Source of the DNA: an uncultured Nocardioides sp.
Lineage (GTDB): Bacteria; Actinomycetota; Actinomycetes; Propionibacteriales; Nocardioidaceae
Length of the DNA stretch: 64,000 nucleotides
Direction of reading: 5' to 3'
NCBI RefSeq assembly: GCF_947488025.1
Contig: NZ_CANKYS010000002.1
Location: 186,001 to 250,000 of the forward strand
Part shown: positions 36,868 through 45,208 of the stretch, piece by piece
Layout of the letters: every line of letters begins with the position of its first letter
How positions within the stretch are numbered: position 1 is the stretch's first letter
Notes under the pieces: generated by a model
Told to the model about the DNA's origin: nothing
What the model saw: only the letters and a program-made list of their open reading frames with translations
The model's database searches: none
Translations under genes and position numbers: made by a program

Positions 36868-36918
36868 GCACCAGGTCCCTGCCCGCTCCCCTGATGGGGA
36901 AAGGAAGCCCTCTGGTGC
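36868..36918 (-). other. Nested inverted repeats in the mraZ-to-rsmH spacer
   Basis: Outer arms GCACCAG (36868-36874) and CTGGTGC (36912-36918) enclose an inner perfect hairpin CCCC-TGAT-GGGG (36888-36899). It lies about 90 bp past the mraZ stop. It could be an attenuator or partial terminator separating mraZ from the rest of the operon. Apart from this and the hexamer repeats, the 291-bp spacer 36720-37010 shows nothing I can name. Confidence 0.45.
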
Positions 36919-37010
36919 CGGGGAAGTGCCCCAGATGGCCACGCGAGGAGCGGGCTCGAGACCTGGTGATACGGGTCGCGATGTCAGCTGTGGAGTTGTC
37001 GGGTGCTGGC

Positions 37011-37439
37011 TCAGATGCCGGGGAAGACCTCGTCGCTGAGCTCGGAGAACTTCTGCTCCTGCTCCTCGGAGTAGGTCGCCCACGCGGTCGGGTCCCAGAT
37101 CTCGATCCGGTTCATCGACCCGATGACGACGCACTCCTTGCGGAGCGAGGCGTACTCCCGCAGCGGTGCCGGGATGTTGATGCGTCCCTGCTTGTCCGGC
37201 ACCTCCTGGCTGGCGGCGGCGAACAGCATGCGGACGTAGTCACGGGTGTTCTTCTGCGTGACCGGCGCCTCGCGGAGCCGATCGGTGAGCCTTCCGAAGT
37301 CCTCCAGCGACCAGACGGTGAGGCAGCGCTCCTGCCCCCTGGTCACCACGAGTCCCTCCGTCAGCTCGTCCCTGAACTTCGCCGGGAGGAAGAGCCGGCC
37401 CTTCTCGTCGAGCTTGGGCGTGTAGGTGCCGAAGAACAT
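37011..37439 (-). CDS. mraZ: Transcriptional regulator MraZ
   Basis: A 142-residue protein with two tandem SpoVT/AbrB-like DNA-binding halves: residues 1-50 ([26 protein letters not shown]) and about 70-120 ([18 protein letters not shown]). MraZ forms a ring-shaped multimer and in E. coli represses the dcw operon by binding repeated TGGGN boxes; here four GTGG boxes overlap its promoter. The ATG at 37439 has GGGGAGG upstream. It is the first gene of the dcw cluster and divergent from moxR. Confidence 0.97.
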   Translation of the reverse strand: MFFGTYTPKLDEKGRLFLPAKFRDELTEGLVVTRGQERCLTVWSLEDFGRLTDRLREAPVTQKNTRDYVRMLFAAASQEVPDKQGRINIPAPLREYASLRKECVVIGSMNRIEIWDPTAWATYSEEQEQKFSELSDEVFPGI

Positions 37440-37480
37440 CCGGCACCTCCCCTGCTCGGCGGGCAGATCGACCCTGTCCC

Positions 37481-37514
37481 CCACTTCGCACCACAGTACT
37501 CCACTTCGCTCCAC
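37481..37514 (-). promoter_or_regulatory. MraZ operator: four GTGG boxes at exact 10-bp spacing
   Basis: On the minus strand GTGG occurs at 37514-37511, 37504-37501, 37494-37491 and 37484-37481, a perfect 10-bp register, each followed by AG, TG or GG. Tandem boxes one helical turn apart are the known way MraZ rings bind DNA. The array covers the promoter spacer, the -10 box and the probable transcription start, so binding should repress mraZ and the dcw operon. Confidence 0.85.
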
Positions 37515-37520
37515 CGTCAA
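37493..37520 (-). promoter_or_regulatory. Promoter of mraZ and the dcw cluster
   Basis: On the minus strand TTGACG (37520-37515) and TACTGT (37498-37493) are separated by 16 bp. Transcription would start near 37487, leaving a leader of about 48 nt. The boxes interleave with the GTGG operator array. Confidence 0.75.
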
Positions 37521-37612
37521 CCAGATCCCGCGTGTTTCACGCACGAATTTCGGGCTGCTGACGGCAGGTCGGTACGTCGACGCCACCCGCGTCGGCACGC
37601 CCGGGTCCGCGC

Positions 37613-37638
37613 TCCTGAGCGTGGATCCACGCTCAGGA
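37613..37638. promoter_or_regulatory. 26-bp perfect palindrome in the mraZ-moxR intergenic region
   Basis: The two 13-bp arms, TCCTGAGCGTGGA and its complement, meet with no spacer, centred on GGATCC. A zero-loop palindrome between divergent genes is a better fit to a dimeric repressor site than to a terminator. The remaining sequence of the 379-bp region 37440-37818 holds the mraZ promoter and the two-box element listed next. Confidence 0.7.
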
Positions 37639-37680
37639 CGGCCTCGATGGAGCGCCGGTGGGGAGAGCGGGGCACGAGTG

Positions 37681-37701
37681 GTGGAGCGAAGTGGGGGACG
37701 G
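37681..37701 (+). promoter_or_regulatory. Second MraZ-like box pair, oriented toward moxR
   Basis: On the plus strand GTGG boxes at 37681 and 37691 are joined by AGCGAA and followed by GGGAC. Over 19 bases this matches the promoter-distal half of the mraZ operator on the other strand with a single mismatch. It lies about 125 bp before the moxR start. Confidence 0.6.
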
Positions 37702-37818
37702 CGGGTCGCCCGGGTGGGGGACGTCCGACGACGGCGGCGCCTCTCGCGCGATCGGGCGGGTATGTTGCGCGCACCACATACCGTGGTGGCGAGCACGCAC
37801 GAGGGGACGGACAACAAC

Positions 37819-38826
37819 GTGACGAGTGGGTCTTCCGGGCAGGCGCCCGACCTGGACACCGTGCGGCGGGTCACCGGCGCCGTACGCCACAACATCGAGC
37901 GCGTCATCGCCGGCAAGCCCGACGTCGTCAACGCCGCGCTCGTCGTCCTGCTCGCCGAGGGCCACCTCCTCATCGAGGACGTCCCCGGGGTCGGCAAGAC
38001 CCAGCTCAGCAAGGCGCTCGCGCGCAGCATCGACTGCACCGTCGCGCGCATCCAGTTCACGCCCGACCTGCTGCCGTCCGACGTCACCGGCGTCTCGATC
38101 TTCAACCAGGACACCCGCGAGTTCGAGTTCCGCCCCGGCGGCGTCTTCGCCAACATCGTGGTCGGCGACGAGATCAACCGCGCCTCCCCCAAGACCCAGT
38201 CCGCGCTGCTCGAGGCGATGGAGGAGCGCCAGGTCTCCGTCGACAACGCGACCTACATGCTCGAGAAGCCGTTCATGGTCATCGCGACCCAGAACCCGAT
38301 CGAGATGGAGGGCACCTACGCCCTCCCGGAGGCGCAGCGCGACCGCTTCATGGCGCGCGTCTCCGTCGGCTACCCCGTGGAGTCCGCGGAGATCGCGATG
38401 CTCGAGGGCCACACCGCGCACAACCCGCTCGACGACCTCGAGCCGGTCACCGACGCCGGGGAGATCCGCAAGGTCATCGAGATCGTCGGCCGCGTGCACG
38501 TGTCAACGGCCGTGCAGCGCTACGCCGTGGCGCTCACCACCGCCACGCGCACCAGCAACGACCTGCACCTCGGTGCCTCGCCCCGCGCGACGCTCCACCT
38601 CGTGCGGGCCGCCAAGGCCGTCGCCGCCACGCAGGGACGCGACTACGTGCTCCCCGACGACATCCACGGGATCACGTCCCCGGTCCTCGCCCACCGGCTG
38701 CTGCCCAACGTCGAGGCGACGATGAGCGGGCGCACCACCGCGGCGATCCTGTCCGGGATCGTCGAGTCGGTGCCCGTCCCCACGGCGTCCGACACCACGT
38801 CGATCCCCCGTGGCAGCCGTGCGTGA
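37819..38826 (+). CDS. MoxR-family AAA+ ATPase
   Basis: A 335-residue MoxR ATPase with Walker A in [15 protein letters not shown], Walker B in [26 protein letters not shown], sensor 1 in [24 protein letters not shown] and an AAA lid. MoxR proteins act as chaperones that activate partners, often with DUF58/VWA proteins, as here. The GTG at 37819 gives the usual family length and follows GAGGGGACGG; a GTG at 37783 and an ATG at 37762 are in frame upstream. A TATGTT at 37761-37766 may be the -10 box. It is the first gene of the moxR-DUF58-transglutaminase operon. Confidence 0.94.
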   Translation: MTSGSSGQAPDLDTVRRVTGAVRHNIERVIAGKPDVVNAALVVLLAEGHLLIEDVPGVGKTQLSKALARSIDCTVARIQFTPDLLPSDVTGVSIFNQDTREFEFRPGGVFANIVVGDEINRASPKTQSALLEAMEERQVSVDNATYMLEKPFMVIATQNPIEMEGTYALPEAQRDRFMARVSVGYPVESAEIAMLEGHTAHNPLDDLEPVTDAGEIRKVIEIVGRVHVSTAVQRYAVALTTATRTSNDLHLGASPRATLHLVRAAKAVAATQGRDYVLPDDIHGITSPVLAHRLLPNVEATMSGRTTAAILSGIVESVPVPTASDTTSIPRGSRA

Positions 38827-40087
38827 AGCGCTCGCTGCGCTGACCGTCCGCGGGCGGGCGTTCCTGGCCGCCGGCATCACCACCGTCGTGGCCGCGATCG
38901 TGGTCGGGCACTCCTCGGTGGTGCGCATCGGCGTCCTCGTGGCGGTGCTCCCGCTGCTCACCGCCTGGTGGGTGGGCCGCTCCCGCTACCGCCTCTCGCT
39001 CGTGCGCACGGTCTCCCCCCAGCTCGTCGTCGCCGGCCAGCCCGCCACCGTCGAGCTCACCGTCGCCAACGAGTCCCGCACGCCCACGGGGGTCCTGCTG
39101 CTCGAGGAGCGCCTCCCCTACGTGCTGGGTACCCGCCCCCGCTTCGTGCTCGAGGGACTCGGCCACGGGTGGCGCCGGCACGCGACCTACCAGGTGCGCT
39201 CGGAGCTGCGCGGGCAGTTCGACATCGGGCCGATGTCGGTGCGCGTGACCGACCCGTTCGGCTTCGTCGAGCTGGGTCGCACGTTCCACGCGACCACGCG
39301 GCTGACCGTCACCCCGCGCACCACTCCCCTGCCGAGCATCCCGCTGGGCGGGGCCTGGACCGGTTCGGGCGACAACCGCCCCCGCGCCTTCGCCAGCGGC
39401 AGCGCCGAGGACGTCACCGTCCGCGAGTACCGCCGCGGCGACGACCTGCGCCGCGTCCACTGGCGCAGCTCGGCGCGCGTCGGCGAGCTGATGGTGCGCC
39501 GCGAGGAGCAGCCGTGGCAGTCGCGCGCGACCGTCTTCCTCGACAACCGCGGCACCGCCCACCGGGGACAGGGCGCCGCCAGCTCCCTCGAGGGCGCCGT
39601 GTCCGCGGCCGCCTCGATCGCCATCCACCTGGCCCACCACGGCTACACCGTCCGACTGGTCACCGCCTCGGGCGACAGCCGCGAGACCGAGTGGCACTCC
39701 CACACCGCCGAGGCCAGCACCATCCCCCTCCTCGAGGCGCTCGCCGTGGTCCAGCTCGACCACTCCCCCGCGCCCGACACCCAGTGGCTCGCCGAGCCCG
39801 GTCACGGTGGACTGACGATCGGGGTCTTCGGCAGCCTCGGCGACGCCGACCTGCCGTTCCTCCGTCGCCTGCAGCACCACGCGTCGTCGAGCCTGGCCAT
39901 CGCCCTCGACGTCGACGCCTGGGCGCCCCACCTGCCGGTCCAACCCGGCCCCGGGGCGGCCGCCCACCTGACCTCCACGGGGTGGCGCTCGATCACGCTC
40001 GGCCCGCGCGACCGCCTCGACACCGCCTGGCAGGAGCTCGGCCTGATGCAGAGCCGGGCCACCGCCACGTCGGGAGTCGCACGATGA
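38810..40087 (+). CDS. DUF58 domain protein
   Basis: A 425-residue protein with two N-terminal membrane helices (about residues 15-33 and 38-55) and a cytoplasmic or exported DUF58 domain recognised by GSAEDVTVREYRRGDDLRRVHWRSSARVGELMVRREEQP. DUF58 proteins resemble von Willebrand A domains and are usual partners of MoxR. The GTG at 38810 overlaps moxR by 17 bp; a GTG three codons later is equally possible. It overlaps the transglutaminase gene as ATGA. Confidence 0.92.
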   Translation: MAAVREALAALTVRGRAFLAAGITTVVAAIVVGHSSVVRIGVLVAVLPLLTAWWVGRSRYRLSLVRTVSPQLVVAGQPATVELTVANESRTPTGVLLLEERLPYVLGTRPRFVLEGLGHGWRRHATYQVRSELRGQFDIGPMSVRVTDPFGFVELGRTFHATTRLTVTPRTTPLPSIPLGGAWTGSGDNRPRAFASGSAEDVTVREYRRGDDLRRVHWRSSARVGELMVRREEQPWQSRATVFLDNRGTAHRGQGAASSLEGAVSAAASIAIHLAHHGYTVRLVTASGDSRETEWHSHTAEASTIPLLEALAVVQLDHSPAPDTQWLAEPGHGGLTIGVFGSLGDADLPFLRRLQHHASSSLAIALDVDAWAPHLPVQPGPGAAAHLTSTGWRSITLGPRDRLDTAWQELGLMQSRATATSGVAR

Positions 40088-42450
40088 GGTCCACGTGGAG
40101 CACGCTCCCCCACCAGCTGCGCATCGCCGGCATCGCGCTGCTCGCGGCGTGGACCACCGTGCTGTCGTGGCGGGTCCTCACCGAGGGTTTCGCCGAGGTC
40201 GCCATCCCCCTGCTCCTCATCGGCGTCGTCCTCGCCGGTGCGGGCGCCGTCGCCCGGTGGAGCCGGCTCCCGCTGCTGGCCGTCGTCAGCGGCCAGCTGG
40301 TGGTCGGCGCACTCCTCGTGCTTGGCACCACGACCGGTTCGCCCATCCCCACGCCCGACAACGTCGACGCCTTCATGGTTGCGCTGCGCGACGCGCTCGA
40401 GACCTCGCGCAGCTATGCCGCGCCCGTCCAGGTCGGCGTGCCCCCCGTCCACCCGCTCCTGCTCATCGGCGGCACGCTCGTCGTCCTGCTGGTCGACCTG
40501 ATCGCCTGCACCCTGCGCCGCGCGCCGGTGTCCGGCCTCGTGCTGCTCGCCGCCTACACCCTGCCCGTCGCGGTCACCGGCGACGCCGTGTCGTGGTGGC
40601 TGTTCGCGGTGGTCGCGGCCCTGTTCCTCACCCTGGTCTTCATCCAGCACAGCGACCACGTCACCAGCTGGGGACGCGCACCCGACGGGGAGAAGGGCTC
40701 CTTCTCCGTGCGCACGGGTGCGATCGGCAACACCGCCCTGGCGCTCGGCGCGACCGCGATCGCGCTCGCGGTCGTCGTACCCGTCGCAGTCCCCACGATG
40801 AGCATGAGCGTCTTCGACGGGAACGGCCCCGGCACCCGCGAGGTCGAGGTGCAGGACCCGATGGTCGACCTGCGCCGCGACCTGCGCCGCGGCGAGGACA
40901 TCCCGCTGCTGTGGGTCACCACGTCCGGCCCCCGTCCGACCTACCTCCGCATCTCGGTGCTCTCGCGGTTCAACGGGTCGCAGTGGACACCGGGCGACCG
41001 GGAGATCCCGGAGTCCCAGGCGGCGTCGGGCGCGCTGCCCCCGCTCGACGGAGTGGCCGTCGACGTGCCCCGTCGACAGTTCAAGTACGACGTGCGCGTC
41101 GGGCCCGACTTCGCGTCGTCCTGGCTCCCGACCGCTGCGCAGACGACCCGGATCGCAGCCGGCAGCGACTGGCGCTACGACCTCGACACCCGTGACGTCA
41201 TCGCCGCCCGCGACGACGTCACGACGGCCGACAGCACCTACGACTACACCGGGGTCCAGCTGACCTACGACGCCGAGCGGATGAACTCCGCGGTGTCCGG
41301 CGCGGGCTCGGTGGCCGGCATCTTCACCGAGGTGCCCAGCAGCCTGAGCAACGAGATCCGCAGGCTCGCAGCGAGCGTCACCGCCGATGCGCCCACCCGC
41401 TTCCAGAAGGCGCAGGTGCTGCAGCAGTGGTTCCGTGAGGACGGCGGCTTCCGCTACGACATCAACCAGGTGCCGTCGGCGGGCGACGGCAGCGCCGACC
41501 TGCTCGCCTTCCTGAACGACCGGGTCGGCTACTGCGAGCAGTTCGCGGCCTCGATGGCGATCATGACGCGCGTCCTCGGCATCCCGAGCCGCGTCGCGGT
41601 CGGCTTCCTGGAGCCCGAACGCGCCACCAACGGCTCGTGGGAGTTCTCCTCGCGCGACCTGCACGCGTGGCCCGAGCTCTACTTCCCGGGGTCTGGCTGG
41701 GTGCGGTTCGAGCCCACCCCCCCGGCACGTGCCAGCCAGCCGCCGGACTACACCGAGGCCCAGATCGACCCGGTCCCCCAGGCGCCGACGCCGAGCGCCG
41801 GGCGCCCCGCGGAGGAGCTGCCCGACCGCGGCGAGGAGGCCGACGCCGTGGCCGCCGCCGATGAGACGGACGGCTCGTCCATCCCCTGGGTCCCCATCCT
41901 CGCCGGCCTGCTCGGCCTCGCGCTGGTGGCCCTGCTGCTCCTGACGCCCCGCCTGGTCCGTACGGCGCGACGCGGGCGCCGCCTCGACGGAGGCATCGAG
42001 GACCTCTGGGTCGAGCTGCGCGACGTGGCCCGCGACCTCGGCCACGCCTGGCCGGAGGGCCGCTCGCCGCGACGGGCCGGCGAGTGGCTCGGCCGTCTGC
42101 TCGCCACCCCCGTGCACGACGGCTCGCGGCCCGACCGTCCGCGCCGCGGGCGCGACCAGGCACCCGAGGCGGCGCAGGCCCTCGACCGGATCGTCGCGGC
42201 GCTCGAGCGCAGCCGCTACGCCCGCGACCCCGAGACCTTCACCGCCGAGGGCCTGGCCGGTGACCTCACCCTGGTCGAGGAGTCCCTCACCGCCGGGGTG
42301 ACCTCGCGGGAGGCGCGCCGCGCCGCGTGGTGGCCCGCCTCGGTCGTGGGACGTCGTACCCGCCTCCGCCTCCGCACCCGCTCCGGCCGGGCCACGACCC
42401 CGACCACGGACCAGGAGTCCACCCGGACGGTCGACGAGCTCGTCGGCTGA
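40084..42450 (+). CDS. TgpA-type transglutaminase-like membrane protein
   Basis: A 788-residue protein with about six N-terminal membrane helices (residues 10-240, DUF3488-type), an extracytoplasmic transglutaminase-like domain with the catalytic Cys in DRVGYCEQFAASMAIMTRVLGIPSR and His in SRDLHAWPELYFPGSGWVRFEPTP, a Pro/Glu-rich linker, a further helix (about 600-622) and a C-terminal DUF4129-like tail. The third triad residue, Asp in many homologues, is Glu in FEPTP. MoxR, DUF58 and TgpA proteins form a conserved trio thought to work on the envelope; the substrate is unknown. The ATG at 40084 overlaps the DUF58 stop. Confidence 0.93.
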   Translation: MRSTWSTLPHQLRIAGIALLAAWTTVLSWRVLTEGFAEVAIPLLLIGVVLAGAGAVARWSRLPLLAVVSGQLVVGALLVLGTTTGSPIPTPDNVDAFMVALRDALETSRSYAAPVQVGVPPVHPLLLIGGTLVVLLVDLIACTLRRAPVSGLVLLAAYTLPVAVTGDAVSWWLFAVVAALFLTLVFIQHSDHVTSWGRAPDGEKGSFSVRTGAIGNTALALGATAIALAVVVPVAVPTMSMSVFDGNGPGTREVEVQDPMVDLRRDLRRGEDIPLLWVTTSGPRPTYLRISVLSRFNGSQWTPGDREIPESQAASGALPPLDGVAVDVPRRQFKYDVRVGPDFASSWLPTAAQTTRIAAGSDWRYDLDTRDVIAARDDVTTADSTYDYTGVQLTYDAERMNSAVSGAGSVAGIFTEVPSSLSNEIRRLAASVTADAPTRFQKAQVLQQWFREDGGFRYDINQVPSAGDGSADLLAFLNDRVGYCEQFAASMAIMTRVLGIPSRVAVGFLEPERATNGSWEFSSRDLHAWPELYFPGSGWVRFEPTPPARASQPPDYTEAQIDPVPQAPTPSAGRPAEELPDRGEEADAVAAADETDGSSIPWVPILAGLLGLALVALLLLTPRLVRTARRGRRLDGGIEDLWVELRDVARDLGHAWPEGRSPRRAGEWLGRLLATPVHDGSRPDRPRRGRDQAPEAAQALDRIVAALERSRYARDPETFTAEGLAGDLTLVEESLTAGVTSREARRAAWWPASVVGRRTRLRLRTRSGRATTPTTDQESTRTVDELVG

Positions 42451-42469
42451 CCTGCAGCCCAAGGACGCC

Positions 42470-42601
42470 GACCGGGCACTTCCTGCCTGTTGTACGCGCC
42501 AGCGCCCCCTTCGGCGTACGAGGGAGGGACGCTGTGATGTCTCGAGGACGGGCAGGAACTGCCCAGTCAGGATCCAGGACGGGCAGGAAGTGCCCGGTCA
42601 G
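42470..42601. repeat. Three copies of a short palindromic repeat, one inverted
   Basis: Copies at 42546-42570 and 42577-42601 are direct 25-bp repeats offset by 31 bp that differ at two positions. A third copy at 42470-42490 is in inverted orientation with a few differences. Each contains a short palindrome of the type GGGCA-N5-TGCCC. They fill the 170-bp gap between convergent genes and could pair with one another into a long hairpin, possibly a terminator. Confidence 0.85.
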
Positions 42602-42620
42602 CGAACAGGCGGTGGGGGGT

Positions 42621-43058
42621 TCAGAAGCCGCGTTCGCGGCGGCGACGCCACCGCTCCTCCATACGCTCCATGAACGGACTGCCGGAGCGCTGACGCCGAG
42701 GCCGGTGCTGACGACCACCGTCGACGACACCGAGACCGGTGCGACCGGAGGCGCGCACCTTGGGGGTCACGTGACCCGGGCTCCGCGCCGAGGTGAGCGC
42801 CAGGATCGCGCCCGCGAGCATGACCACGAAGCCGAGGACGCCGACGACCGTCTGGAGCACGGCGGTGAGGTCGAGGAGCACCGCGACGATCAGCAGACCG
42901 ATGCCGACGAGAAGGACCGCCCCGCCCAGGATCATCCGGCGGCGGGCGGCCCGTTGGAAGGACGTGCCACGCAGTGTGGAGGCGAGCTTGGGGTCTTCTT
43001 CGACGAGGGCGCGCTCCATCTGCTCGAGCATTCGCAGTTCTTCCTCGGAGAGCTCCAC
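42621..43058 (-). CDS. DUF3040 membrane protein
   Basis: A 145-residue protein that opens with VELSEEELRMLEQMERALVEEDPKLASTLRG, the conserved DUF3040 start, then two adjacent membrane helices (about residues 45-67 and 71-90) and a basic Arg-rich tail. It corresponds by position to M. tuberculosis Rv2169c. Function unknown. The GTG at 43058 has GGAGGAGGAA upstream, which fixes the start. It follows dinB by 90 bp. Confidence 0.88.
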   Translation of the reverse strand: MELSEEELRMLEQMERALVEEDPKLASTLRGTSFQRAARRRMILGGAVLLVGIGLLIVAVLLDLTAVLQTVVGVLGFVVMLAGAILALTSARSPGHVTPKVRASGRTGLGVVDGGRQHRPRRQRSGSPFMERMEERWRRRRERGF

Positions 43059-43148
43059 GGTTCCTCCTCCACCTTCTGCCGCAAGTCTAGGCACCCGCCC
43101 CCACCTACGGTAGGCGTCCCCGGAAAATTCACCCACCGCAGGTGGATC

Positions 43149-44318
43149 TCACCACAGGCTCGCCGGCCGGACGGCCGCGGCACCGAATCGGCGCGTCGCT
43201 CGGTCCACAGCACGGTCGGCCTCGGCCCATCCGTGCTCGGGCTCGCCGAGCACGAGCTGGCGGTGCACCGTCGCACGCGGCACGAGCCCCTCCACCCGTA
43301 CGCCGACCAGCCGCACGCGCACGCGTCGGAGCCCCAGGGCGTCGTAGAGGTGGGTCACGGCGCGGTGCACCTCGACCGTGACGTCGGTGGCCTCGGACCT
43401 CGTGCGCGAGCGGGTGATCGTGGTGAAGTCGGAGAAGCGCACCTTGAGGGTGACGGTGCGCCCGGCCACTCCGGCCGCGCGCATGCGCCCGGTCACCCGG
43501 GCGGTCAGCCGCAACAGCTCGCGGACGATGACGTCGCGGTCGTCGGTGTCGCGCGCGAAGGTCTCGTCGGCCCCCATCGACCGCTCCGGTTCGTGTGGTC
43601 CGACGGTCGGCGAGAGATCACGACGGTCGGTGCCCCAGGCGAGGTGGCGGAGGTGGCGGCCGAGGTGGTCACCGAGGTCACGCTGCAGGGTCTGCAGCGG
43701 GGTGTGGGCGACGTCGCCCACGGTGAGCAGGCCGAAGCGGTGCAGGAGCGCCTGCGTCTTCTCCCCCACGCCGTAGAGCTCCCCGACGTCGAGCGGGTGC
43801 AGGAACGAGGCGACCTCGGCCGGGGGCACCACCACCACGCCGTCGGGCTTGGCACGCCTGCTCGCGACCTTGGCGACCGAGACCGACGCCGCGACCCCGA
43901 CGGAGCACGTGATGCCCTGCTCGTCGTGGATGGTCGCGCGGAGACGCTCGGCGATCTCGGTGGGGGTGCCGAGTCGCCGCGTGGCGCCACGCACGTCGAG
44001 GAACGCCTCGTCGAGCGACATCGCCTCCACCACGGGGGTGACGTCGCGGAACGTCTCCATCACCGACGCCGAGACGCTCATGAACGTGGAGTAGTCGGGC
44101 GCGAGAACCACGACGTGCGGGCACAGCCGGCGGGCCCGCGTCATCGGCAGCGCCGAACGGAGGCCGTAGCGGCGCGCGACGTAGTTGGCGGCCAGCACGA
44201 CACCGCGTCCATTCCCGCCCACCACGACCGGCTGGTCGACCAGGTCGGGGCGCTCCCGGAGCGCGACGGAGGCGTAGAACGCGTCCATGTCGACGTGCAG
44301 CAGCGGGGTGTCGGTCAT
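43149..44318 (-). CDS. dinB: DNA polymerase IV (DinB)
   Basis: A 389-residue Y-family translesion polymerase. Catalytic acids are visible: HVDMDAFYASVALRE (Asp10 and the steric-gate region), and SLDEAFLDV (Asp103, Glu104). A helix-hairpin-helix region (LYGVGEKTQALLHRFGLLTVGDVA) and a little-finger domain follow. No C-terminal beta-clamp motif of the QLxLF type is obvious except a QLVLGEP near residue 355. The ATG at 44318 lies 24 bp after the methyltransferase gene, so they are probably co-transcribed. An upstream LexA-type site at 46066 may place this region under SOS control. Confidence 0.95.
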   Translation of the reverse strand: MTDTPLLHVDMDAFYASVALRERPDLVDQPVVVGGNGRGVVLAANYVARRYGLRSALPMTRARRLCPHVVVLAPDYSTFMSVSASVMETFRDVTPVVEAMSLDEAFLDVRGATRRLGTPTEIAERLRATIHDEQGITCSVGVAASVSVAKVASRRAKPDGVVVVPPAEVASFLHPLDVGELYGVGEKTQALLHRFGLLTVGDVAHTPLQTLQRDLGDHLGRHLRHLAWGTDRRDLSPTVGPHEPERSMGADETFARDTDDRDVIVRELLRLTARVTGRMRAAGVAGRTVTLKVRFSDFTTITRSRTRSEATDVTVEVHRAVTHLYDALGLRRVRVRLVGVRVEGLVPRATVHRQLVLGEPEHGWAEADRAVDRATRRFGAAAVRPASLW

Positions 44319-44342
44319 CGCCGCCCCCCACCGGGGCGAGGG

Positions 44343-45137
44343 TCAGCGGCGCGCGGTGACGTGGAGCTGGGCAGCGAGGGGGAGGTATTCGGGGCGGGTG
44401 GCCACGGCCTTCTCGAGCTCGACCAGGGCCGCGGTCGCACCGGGCTCGAGGTCGAGCAGGCTCCCCGGCACGAGGTCGGCGAAGACGCGGACGGCGTGGA
44501 CGGACTCCGGGCTGAGGCCGGCGCCGGCGAGCAGGTCGACGACCTCGTCGTGGGTGAAGCGGCGGCCGCTGCGCCCGACCGGGCCGGCCTGTCCGGCCTG
44601 CCCGTCGGCCGATCCGCCTGCCGGTCGGTGGGGAACGTCGTCGAGCAGCTCGCGCGCGGCCTGGAAGTGGCCGGCCATGGCACGCGCCACCACGGCGGCG
44701 TGTCGCTGGGCCACCAGCAGGCTGAGGTGGCCCCCGGGACGCAGCACGCCGGCGATCGAGGCGAGGGACGCCGCAGGGTCCTCGACCATCTCCAGCACGC
44801 CGTGGCACAGGACGAGGTCGACCTCGTCGACCAGGTCGGACAGGTCGGACAGGTCGCCCTGCTGGCCGGTGACGCGGTCGGCGACGCCGCGCTCGCGGGC
44901 ACGCCGGTCGAGCGAGGCGAGGGCGTCGGGGCTCGGGTCGATGACCTGGACGGCGTGTCCGAGCTCGGCCAACGGGACGGCGAACCCACCGGTGCCGCCA
45001 CCGATGTCGACGATGCGGGCCGGCTGCCCGTCGGCGACGTCGGCCTCGAGGAGTCGGCGTACGCCGTCCCAGACCACGCCGGTGCGGACGGACTGGCGGC
45101 GCTCGCTGGCAGAGGAGCGCGCGGTCGGCTGGGCCAT
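44343..45137 (-). CDS. SAM-dependent methyltransferase, SmtA/CmoA-like
   Basis: A 264-residue class I methyltransferase. The SAM-binding motif is RIVDIGGGTGGFAVPLAELGHAVQVIDPSP, then DLVLCHGVLEMVEDPAASLASIAGVLRPGGHLSLLV. A Gly/Ala-rich insertion (about residues 170-195) precedes the C-terminal part. The fold is clear; the substrate is not. The ATG at 45137 is preferred over a GTG three codons upstream because TAGGGT lies exactly 7 nt before it. It is upstream of dinB. Confidence 0.88.
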   Translation of the reverse strand: MAQPTARSSASERRQSVRTGVVWDGVRRLLEADVADGQPARIVDIGGGTGGFAVPLAELGHAVQVIDPSPDALASLDRRARERGVADRVTGQQGDLSDLSDLVDEVDLVLCHGVLEMVEDPAASLASIAGVLRPGGHLSLLVAQRHAAVVARAMAGHFQAARELLDDVPHRPAGGSADGQAGQAGPVGRSGRRFTHDEVVDLLAGAGLSPESVHAVRVFADLVPGSLLDLEPGATAALVELEKAVATRPEYLPLAAQLHVTARR

Positions 45138-45144
45138 GGGCGCC

Positions 45145-45150
45145 ACCCTA
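45145..45150 (-). promoter_or_regulatory. -10 box of the methyltransferase-dinB unit (TAGGGT)
   Basis: On the minus strand TAGGGT ends 7 nt before the methyltransferase ATG at 45137, the spacing of a leaderless promoter. It would let methyltransferase and dinB be transcribed independently of the LexA-type site further upstream. Confidence 0.55.
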
Positions 45151-45208
45151 GTGGCTCGGTCGCCACGTCCTCCTGGACGAGCGGGTCTGTCGACACCTCG
45201 CCCGGCTC

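Noticed and set aside
37533..37541. TGTTTCACG, identical to half of the ParB site parS
   Set aside because: The second half of the palindrome is absent (the following bases do not match), and one half-site of nine bases is expected by chance.
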